Below, piece after piece: positions 49,772-64,000 of a DNA stretch of 64,000 bases. The notes beneath the pieces were generated by a model. It was not told where the DNA came from and ran no database searches. It saw only the letters and a list, made by a program, of their open reading frames with translations. The position numbers were made by a program, and so were the translations under genes. Within the stretch, counting starts at the first letter, position 1; the number at the start of each line of letters is the position of its first letter. The stretch covers positions 3,065,037 to 3,129,036 of the forward strand of contig LR746274.1 in assembly GCA_902729315.2 (NCBI GenBank), given 5' to 3'. The stretch is from Spirodela intermedia. Lineage: Eukaryota; Streptophyta; Magnoliopsida; Alismatales; Araceae.

Positions 49772-50406
49772 GATATTTTATCTGCTCGCTCTTACTGGCT
49801 CCACCGGCGGTTTCTCCCCTTCTATTTTTTAAATATATGTGCAATAATTTAATAGTTTCCCACACTTACGACACCACACATTTCCTCAACATATTTTAAG
49901 GAATTTATTTAAAATAACCTTAAAATAATTTATTCCTATACCAATCCAATAAAAATTACCGACATTTAATAGAAATAACTAGCAGCACTCCCATAATTTT
50001 CCACGGTACATAATTTAAGGAATGCCTTTCCATTTAAGAGTAAATTTACGTACATGTCCTCCCTATTTAATTAGTATCCCCAAGAGCATATTTTATTGAC
50101 CCACATAAAGTCGCCATAGAGTCGACTTAATTAACGGGTTTATTTAATAATTGACATGCCAGCTGGGCGCGCTTTGGTTTCATAAACTACTCGGGGAGGA
50201 CAACAGAGCGACGGCGGGGATGCCTCCACGTGATTGATCACTGCATTCTCGGGCATCGTGATAAGATCAATGCGCGAGGTAACGTACTGACTACGCGGTC
50301 CCGCGGATCACTGTAACACCAGATCCAGTCAAGACTTCGGGTTTCGGATACACATGCTCCATAACTTCGGGTTCACGCCGTCCGCGTCCCAACACGAGGC
50401 GAGATT

Positions 50407-50570
50407 CACGGAGCTTGCGCCAGCTGGCCAATCGGACGGCTGAAAAGAAAAGCTCGATTGTACCCCTTCGCCGACCGTGATAATGGGGATGATTACGGGG
50501 TATTTAGGGAATTACGTAGCGGAGGCTCCCCATCTTCACGGAGGAAGCGCCAGCTGGCGAGTCGTCCGGT
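50407..50570. repeat. Two copies of a CACGGAG-GCGCCAGCTGGC module, 130 bp apart
   Basis: CACGGAGCTTGCGCCAGCTG at 50407 and CACGGAGGAAGCGCCAGCTG at 50537 are followed by GGCCAATCGGACGG and GGCGAGTCGTCCGG respectively. Both contain the palindrome GCCAGCTGGC. Confidence 0.75.
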
Positions 50571-50668
50571 GATGCTAAGTGAGCTCTACCCCCCCAACCT
50601 CCCCAGATGTTCGACGACATGGCTCTGAGATCTCCTCTCCCTCACGAACCGAAATGCCTCTCGGTTCA

Positions 50669-50880
50669 TAAAGGCCCGCCCCAAGGCCCCTTTTATGGAA
50701 CTCTCTGGGCCGGGTCGCTAATAACGGCCCTGTCATGCCAGTATTGTGGGCCCAATATAATGGGATTCCTGGGTCTTCTGCCGGCTAGTGGCGAATTTCA
50801 GGCCCCAGAGATATTTGGGCTCAAATCTAAATGGGCCACCTTGTTCTCACTATGCGTTATCGGCTCAATGGGCCCGGTGT
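50669..50880. promoter_or_regulatory. Island of eight GGCCC/GGGCC motifs in a divergent promoter region
   Basis: Motifs occur near 50673, 50685, 50707, 50725, 50748, 50801, 50833 and 50870, several as TGGGCC. Site II-type TCP binding is one reading; a remnant of a GC-rich dispersed repeat is another. An open frame across it has no recognisable domain. Confidence 0.35.
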
Positions 50881-51472
50881 GAGGAGATTTTTCTTGAGCC
50901 CACGGGGAACGTCAACGAGTCAGTTGGAAACGGGTTGATGTGAATCTCAGCCGTCCGATTCGTAATATCTTGTTGGTCTCATCGCCTTTTGCGGGACCCA
51001 CATGAAGAACTGTGGGACCCACATATGGCTTCATTCTCCTCAGGGGAGAAGAGGCTCATCATTGATGATGCAACCTCGGAGCCATCAACAGCTATGTAGT
51101 GCAGTGCACTCTAAGGTACGCTCGTACATCGCTTTGTGCCACGTCGTTGATCTGATGACACCTGCACAGGGCTTAGGTCGTCTTTTTCCGGTCCGATCTA
51201 TCTACTCTTGTCGCGGCCTGACAAATTCGGCTAAGATGCGCTGCCAGCTCTGACTTGGCGGCGGGTAGGGGGTGTAATGAGTTAAAAAAGATGGGTAATT
51301 TACTCCCTTTTTATATGTAGGTGAATGAGGTGGGCTGATGCCCCATTTGGTGAGACAAGCGTGCTAACGTGCTCCACAAGTGGGACAGTGAGCGAGAGAG
51401 AGAGAGAGCCTTTTCTATCTCTAAACCCCTGTTTCTCTCTCTAGTTGTACGTGTATATTGCTTCTCATTTCC

Positions 51473-51478
<6 letters not shown>

Positions 51479-51510
<32 letters not shown>
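51479..51510. repeat. (CT)n microsatellite
   Basis: A CT run of about 31 bp upstream of the DUF630/632 gene. Confidence 0.9.
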
Positions 51511-51514
<4 letters not shown>

Positions 51515-52333
51515 GTCCTATTTTGGTATCCGTAGTCAGCACCCCCCCATCGATATTATTAGATGGTAATAAAATCGCATAAAATCTCAACATAATTAAT
51601 ACCAAGTTTTAAAAATTGTAAATATACTCGCACATTTATTTCATATAAAATGTTAATATGACCGGTTATTATGACTCATCAGTACTTTCTTCTTCATTAT
51701 GGTTTTCAAAACATTTATAAAATAATTGTGCATTTTTATCGTGAAATTCGAAAATTGGGGGGGGGGGGTTATTATTTCGTATATGTCATAAAAATAAGAA
51801 AACAGAGGATCCGAAATGGATCCGATGAAATTATTCTGGCGGTCTGATTGGCGGGTCTGCCTCGGAGGAATCGTATAGCAGACAAGAAAGCCCACATGCA
51901 CCACCTTTCCTCTCCGTTTTCCATCCCCTGTTCGTAGACGTACAGAACAGAGAGAGAGACAGAGAGAAAGAGAGAGAGATTGACGAAGCCCTGAAGGGAG
52001 TTTCCATTCCTAGTGTGTTTACCTTTCGCTCCGGAGATTTTCCCCGGCAACTTAGCCCTCAGATCGACGAAGCCGAAGAGAGAAAAAGTAGGTCTTCAAA
52101 GAGAGAGAGAAAGAGATAGATATATATATATATAGAGAGAGAAGAACCCGAGAAGATGGGGTGAGTTGTTACAAGGGAGCATTCTTCTTTATGCCTTCTG
52201 TATCAGGTCTAATGAAGCAGTGAGGAGAAAACTAGGTCTTCTCCTCCCCGGCAGAGCCACCGGCTGAGTCCTCAACCAGTATAAGGCAGTTGGTGGGTCT
52301 TCTTCTTCTCCGGCGCCGGCGCCGGCGGGAGGA

Positions 52334-55300
52334 ATGGGTTGCGTCTATTCAAGGGTGGAGAGGGAGGAGGCCGTGCGGCGGTGCAGGGAGAGGCGGCGGC
52401 TGATGAAGCATCTGGTGGGTTGCCGGGCCAGATTTGCCGCCGCCCACCTGGCCTACCTCCAGTCACTGCGCAATACCGGCGCCACCCTCCGCCAGTTTGC
52501 AGAGGCCGACTCTTCCATCGCTCCCGGAGACGCCGCCTCCGTCACCACCACGGGGGGCCGCCGTATCCGTCCGCCCCCCTCTCCTCCTCCTCTGCCTCCC
52601 TCTCCCCCTCCTCTTCCACCCTTCAGCCCCGAGGAAGAAGCCAGAGGATTCCCATTCCCTCCCCGTGGACGGCGAATCTGCAGAGAGCAGGAGGAGACGA
52701 CCGTCGGGGACGAGAGCGACGGCGACGAGACCCGACTGCCGCCGCCGCCGCCGCCGGAGCACGGTTCAGCCTGGGGCCTGTGGGACCCCTTCGACTCCTC
52801 GCCGCCCGAACTGGCGTCTCCGGTCACCCATAAGAACGCCGGCGCCGCCTATGCCGCCGGTGCTGCGCCTCCGGCGACGGAGGAGGAAGACTGGGAGGAG
52901 ACGAAGACAGAGTTTGACGACGAAGAGGACTTCGGGGAAGAAAACCCTACCGCCGCCGCGGCCTCCATTGGCGCAGAGGCGGTCGGCCTCAGCATGGTGA
53001 CCAAGGGGAAGCTGCTGCCGGGGAGAGGGGACGTGGTGGGGGACGACAACTCGTCGGCGGTTAGCAGCTTGTTCACCAAGGAGACGGATTCGTCGATGGT
53101 GCTGTGGCGGAGCAGGAGGTCCTTGGCGGGGATCGCCAGGGACCTGGATGACTACTTCTTGAAGGCGTCCGCAGGGGGGACGAAGGTGGCGGCGCTTCTG
53201 GAATCCCACCGGGGCTGCTCTCTCCACCAGCTCTTCGAAGAAACTGAGGGTAACTAACAGTCTCTACTCCTGTCATCCTCTTCAAGATCTTGAGGGAGCT
53301 GTTTAACCTAGCGGATGGTTGATCCTATGAGCTACTAAATTGCTCGCTTAGTTTAAAAAAAAAAAAGAAAAAGAAGAAGAGAGAGGGTTTTTTTATTATG
53401 ATTTTTCCATGCTGTGGCTAGAAATTGAGCTCAATTCTTCAGGTTCTCAGTAGCTTAGGGTTTTTGTTAGCGATCTAATAAATTAAAAAAAAACCTACAA
53501 TTTGGAGATTTTGTTGGGAATTTCTAGATCTCAATGGGTATGTATAGTTCAGTTGAGTTTTTTTTTTTTTTGCTAAAATTGTAGATTTTATTAGTATACC
53601 GTGTGCTTCACAGGATTGTTCTGGTATCTCTCTACGTGGATCATGGTCCTTTGTTAGTGATCCAACGAGCATTTTTTCCCTTTGTAGGAAATGGATAATT
53701 TCTTAAGATTTCACTCACCCTAGCTAGAATGGCATCTTGATCCTGTAAATCCCCTCCAGATAGGGTTCTTGGGGCTCATTCAATGTGCAATTTTGTTGAA
53801 TCAGAAATCGGGTTCTAAATAAGTATTGTCCATGCCCAGATTAGCATTTTCGCAAAAAAATCTTGTTGCATCTTGCAGAAAAGAACTTGGAAAATCTCAA
53901 ACTCAGTTGACTGGGGTTCTTCGTAGTGTGCTGATGAAGAATCTTTCCTTGCTAAACTTGAAGAGTAAAAGATTTGTCATGTGGTGGCGGCATGCTTAAT
54001 TTATGAGTTCCTTGCAGGAAGGAACTTCAAGTCTGCGAAGGTATTCAGCACGCTGTCGTGGAGATGGTCTTTAAGGTCACTGCCGTCTGGTGGCCCAGAC
54101 TGCCCACCAGGTGCCGCCATTAATGCCCGGCAGCCAGGGCGCCATTCCACTACCCTTGACAGGTTGTTTGCCGAGGAGCAGAAGCTCTACAAGGAAGTCA
54201 AGGTTTGGACCTTGCCCATCCCATGCACAGCTTTTGGCTGAAACAACTACTTTTGTCAAATCTAGTGTGCTCATTCGAACATTTCTTCGACAGGATGGGG
54301 GAATTTCTTCAGTCTTCTGGGCGATTCTTCATTTTCTCGTCAAGATTTCGAGTTTTTGCATAAATTCGTCATTTTATGTTGATTGCTTTCTAGACTGTAG
54401 CAATTTCGTCTGTTAAAAATAGCAAGTTGTCAAAGATTTCTGGAAGAACATGTCCAATGAGCTTCCCCCATTTCCCTGAAATAAAGACCCAAGATGATGG
54501 GATAATTTTTGCCGATGAAAATCACTGCTGAGATAATCAGAAGACCGGCTACGGAATTAAATAGTCAGTTAATTGCGAGGATTAACTCACAGAGAATTTC
54601 CTTGTTCTTCAAGCCCGGTTTGCTCTGGGCCCTGAGAAATTTCCACTTTTGGTCGGTCACCTTCCATGGCCTCTGTGCAGGAGGAAGAGACGAGGAAGTT
54701 GGAATTTGGAAAGAAGGTGGCCTTGTTGCGTAAGCAGGAAGCCAGGGGACAAGACTGGACGATCACGGCAAGGACCCGCTTGAGTATGGAGGAACTGCAG
54801 ACAGAGATTGTGTCCCTCCAGGAGTCCATAGGCAGGACCTGCTCATCCATCTCGAAGCTGAGGGATGAAGAGCTCCACCCTCAGCTGGTTGAGCTCTGCT
54901 CTGGGTAATTTCTGAGAATGCTTGTGCTGTTTTTGTGCTCCCTAAAACATAGTTTAGAACTTATTTATTATGTTGGATGAGCTGTGCCCGGGGTAATTTC
55001 AGAGAATGGTTGGTATTTTTATGCTCTGTAAAGGATAATTTTCAGTTGATTTATTATATCGGATCAGCTCTTCTCTGGGAAATTTCAGAGAACAATTGCT
55101 ATTTTCATGCTGTCTTCTGAGATGCATTGTCGAATTTTTTTTTGTTATACCGGATGAGCTTGAAACCTCGGCCATCCAAGGTCAACAAATCCTGAATCAC
55201 CCGGTGTAAAATTTATCTCGAGGCGAAGTGGGTCAACTCATGTAGAACACAGACACTTTTTTCCTTTATTTATTTTCTAATTTTTGCTAAAAAATCATTC

Positions 55301-56311
55301 TTTCTGAATCACTTTTCAGGTTCATGGAGATGTGGCGGACCATGTACCAGTGCCACCAGGTCCAGAACCACATTGCCCAACAGATGAACCATCTCCATGG
55401 GCTCTCAGCTGCCGAGCCGACAACTGAGTCACACATCCAGGCCGCCTCCCAGCTTGAGACTGAGGTCGATACCTGGCACAGCTCCCTCCATGGCCTCCTC
55501 CGGGCGCAGCGGGAGTACGCCCACACCCTCAACCAGTGGGTGGGGCTCACCGACTGCCTCCCGGCAGCTTCCAATGGGTCGGTCGGCCCTTCCAGAATCT
55601 TCCGGCTCTGCGAGGAGTGGCAACTGGCCCTCGATCGGCTACCTGAGAAGGTACCCACTCCTCTTGCTGATCCCATACTACTTGCGGGTTTCAGATTCCT
55701 GGCCTGAATTCGGGGCCTAGTGAGAGAAAGGCCCTCCCTTTGCACCTGAAAACAGGCTCAAATGACCTCCTGGCTACTGGGTTCCTCTATATTTTCTCTC
55801 AAGTGTTGTGTTGTGTCGTCTGACCTTCATTATTGATTGCCAGCAGGTGCCTGCCGAGGCAATCAAGAGCTTTATCTCGATCGTGCAATCGATCAGTTCG
55901 CAGCTGGCCGAGGAGCACCGCCACCAGAAGAGGTCGAGCCGGCTCGAGAAGAGGTTGATGAGGGAGCTGGATTCCCTGGATGATGATGGTGATGCTGGTG
56001 GTGGCGTGGTCTTGAGGATGGCGACAGCGGCCGCAGTCAACCCCCCGCCGGAATCGGCGAGGCGGGCAAAGATGGCTGCCAGGAGGCGGCGGGCCGAGGA
56101 GGAGAAGACCAAGTATCTGAGCTCTGTCAGCCAGAGCCGGGCCATGATGATCAACAACCTCCAGACCAGCCTCCCAAACGTGTTCCAGGCCCTGATGGGC
56201 TTCGCCAGCGTCTGCGTCCCAGCATTCGAGGGGATCTGTCGGTCGCCTGAAGCAGTGGCGGCAGCGGCAGCGGGTGGACGGGCCAGTGGTGGCAGCTCAC
56301 CGGCAAGATGA
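52334..56311 (+). CDS. DUF630/DUF632 protein (NRG2/APSR1-like)
   Basis: This belongs to a plant-specific family once annotated as bZIP-like. Relatives include NRG2 and APSR1, linked to nitrate and phosphate responses; the biochemical role is unknown. Five exons give 706 aa: 52334-53249, 54018-54202, 54681-54904, 55320-55650 and 55847-56311. All are in phase. The DUF630 N-terminus is MGCVYSRVEREEAVRRCRER, with Gly2 and Cys3 positioned for N-myristoylation and palmitoylation. A Pro-rich tract (PPPSPPPLPPSPPPLPPF) and acidic linkers follow. DUF632 starts around RNFKSAKVFSTLSW and includes TLDRLFAEEQKLYKEVK, HQVQNHIAQQMNHLHG, LETEVDTWHSSLHGLLRAQR and LCEEWQLALDRLPEK. The C-terminal part has basic RRAKMAARRRRAEEEK and LMGFASVCVPAFEGI. 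Intron 3 carries donor-derived tandem repeats. Confidence 0.94.
54891..55165 (+). repeat. Three ~88 bp tandem repeats starting in exon 3 and spanning its donor
   Basis: Copies start at 54891 (GAGCTCTGCTCTGG|GTAATT, the true exon 3 end), 54979 (GAGCTGTGCCCGGG|GTAATT) and 55065 (CAGCTCTTCTCTGG|GAAATT). A truncated fourth starts at 55156 (GAGCTTG). Each unit carries ATTTC(A/T)GAGAA, then a T-rich stretch, then a TTATTAT.T.GGAT-like end. Copy 2 keeps a GT at the donor position; copy 3 has lost it. Confidence 0.88.
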
Positions 56312-57122
56312 GCCTGCTGCTGTGAGTTGTCCGCTCCACTGGCGGCCGATGAAACTCCGGGGGGGCTGTCTGAAGGGTTTGACTTCGTGAGGACTAAAGG
56401 GCAAACGGCAGGCCTGGAGAAGGATATTGAAGGATATTGAGGCTAAGAATGGCTTCCTTCCTAAATGTACAGGAGGAAAATATATATTATGACTGAGGAG
56501 AAACTTTTGTGGAGAATCTATCTTCTTCTGCCCTCGTCCAAATCCCTGAGGTTATCAACGAGCTGGGAGAAGGGGGGGAGGAGTTGTGGGGAGAGAGAGA
56601 GAGAGAGAGAGACAGAGAGAGATAAATGATACACAATGTGAAAAAAATTGCGAAGTCAAACCCGTTTGACTTATAGTCCTCAAGAGCTGAGTTGATAGGT
56701 TTTATGACTGGTCATCACAAAATGGTAGAAATCTAGGCTTCTGTAAAAATCTGGATAACGTGAATGCGCAAGGCCTGCCAATGCCCAAGCCCAGCCAGTC
56801 TTTTGGAGGGCTGAGACCAGAGAAGGGCCCCATGAGCCCAGACACCCGTGAGACCAGAGTCCATGTCAGCAGTGAGAGGAGCCAGGAGGACCAACGTGGC
56901 GCCTCCGTGGCTGGAACCTTTCAAAACTCATTCCCTGGTGGCAAATAAAGGCGGCGACCTTTATATGGCAACTCAGATGTCTGTCAACATCTGCGAATCA
57001 TCATCATCATCATCATCCCCACCATGAAGTACAGGTCAGTTACCTAATTGAGCTTATTAATCGGAGTCCGGCAGGGCTTCACAGCTCCCGTTTCAGGGGT
57101 CTCTCTCTCTCTCTCTCTCTAT
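56312..57122. other. Intergenic between convergent DUF632 and ABCC genes
   Basis: Only 3' flanks are seen, with no coding sequence. A GA microsatellite occupies 56590-56612 and a CT run 57101-57120. The CT run lies two bases beyond the ABCC stop codon, so the ABCC 3' UTR opens with a GA repeat. CAT triplet repeats occur near 57000. Confidence 0.6.
57101..57120. repeat. (CT)n microsatellite at the ABCC stop codon
   Basis: A 20 bp run lying almost directly after the ABCC TAG (57125-57123). A separate GA run at 57262-57286 lies in the last ABCC intron. Confidence 0.9.
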
Positions 57123-63608
<6,486 letters not shown>

Positions 63609-64000
63609 CTGTGTTACATAGAAGTGTTTTGTTGGGGATACAATTATGGAAGTTTCCGAAAAGAAATACAAGAACATTATACCTGGTTTCCAAGAAAATA
63701 ATTAAGAGAAAGTGCACACAAAGAATGATTGGCAAATAAATCCTAGATAAATTAGCCAATTCTTACAAGCACACAAATTTCATGCTAGAACAATCAGAAG
63801 ATTAACTGATGCAGCCTTGTAATGAGCAAGAGAGAGGAAGCACACAAAAATTGTTCAATTTCATTCGAAGTGCCAAAAGGTAAGCGATAAAGAGAGGAAA
63901 ACAGCCCGTATTTATTTAGAAAATTAAGGCAGAGAAACAATATCAACACGTGCTCTCAGCATCATGGAGTTCTACAACTATTAGTGATCAAGCAATCAAA
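63609..64000. other. ABCC intron sequence up to the window edge
   Basis: No exon of the transporter can be recognised in this stretch on the minus strand. It is taken as the intron before the NBD1 exon. Confidence 0.6.

Larger units (their letters stand above)
48873..52333. other. Divergent intergenic between NPH3 and DUF632 genes, 3.5 kb
   Basis: I see no supported gene. It should contain both leaders and promoters of two divergent genes. GA/CT tracts lie at 49318-49337, 49411-49434, 49719-49767, 51402-51411 and 51479-51510. A repeated CACGGAG...GCGCCAGCTGGC module occurs at about 50407 and 50537. An island dense in GGCCC/GGGCC occupies 50669-50880. The DUF632 leader holds GA and TA repeats (52100-52145) and a two-codon upstream ORF (ATG GGG TGA) at 52156-52164. 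The GGCGCCGGCGCCGG palindrome precedes the start codon. Confidence 0.6.

Noticed and set aside
49054-49852. Several frames upstream of the NPH3-type gene
   Set aside because: GA/CT-driven low complexity (RERERE, SLSLSL) in a leader or promoter region, with no similarity to any family.
50607-50882. 91-codon plus-strand frame in the GGGCC island
   Set aside because: No domain, no plausible splice partners, and composition follows the GGCCC motifs.

Overview
The window is plant nuclear DNA. Every gene is split by GT-AG introns and every product has its closest known relatives in flowering plants. Very long CT/GA microsatellites, an AT-rich intergenic stretch and GC-rich coding exons (the PrmC-like, NPH3-like and DUF630/632 genes) fit an angiosperm, perhaps a monocot or early-diverging lineage; that placement is a guess from base composition.

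I rebuilt ten genes exon by exon. All internal phases agree and every complete CDS length is a multiple of three. In order: the 3' part of an MSI1 WD40 gene (+, 251-3222); an N-acetylglucosamine kinase of the BadF/BadG family (+, 4478-8718); a WPP domain-associated coiled-coil protein (-, 10333-15293); an 8.5-9 kb AT-rich gene-free stretch (17.6-26.6 kb); 2-succinylbenzoate-CoA ligase AAE14 (-, 26627-31756); a membrane J-protein with a Jiv90-type C-terminus (-, 32355-36426); an AGD12-type ArfGAP with C2 domain (-, 37492-40849); an organellar PrmC/HemK methyltransferase (-, 42424-44887); a BTB/NPH3 protein (-, 45560-48872); a DUF630/DUF632 protein (+, 52334-56311); and the 3' two thirds of an ABCC1/ABCC2-type transporter (-, 57123-63608, continuing past the right edge).

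The genes do not form one pathway. From memory of Arabidopsis gene order, however, several orthologues lie together in two duplicated Arabidopsis segments: ABCC1, NPH3, AAE14 and the kinase near At1g304-305, and ABCC2, DUF632 and WAP near At2g346-347. The window looks like the undivided ancestral arrangement.

The main unexplained structure is in the introns. At least six introns carry decayed local duplications. Several of these copied a splice site with its flanking exon: a decoy acceptor in the kinase gene, donor-containing repeat arrays in the AAE14 and DUF632 genes, and an exon 1 fragment in the NPH3 gene. Others are plain ~50 bp and ~147 bp tandem arrays (MSI1, J-protein). I saw no tRNA, rRNA, CRISPR array or intact transposon.
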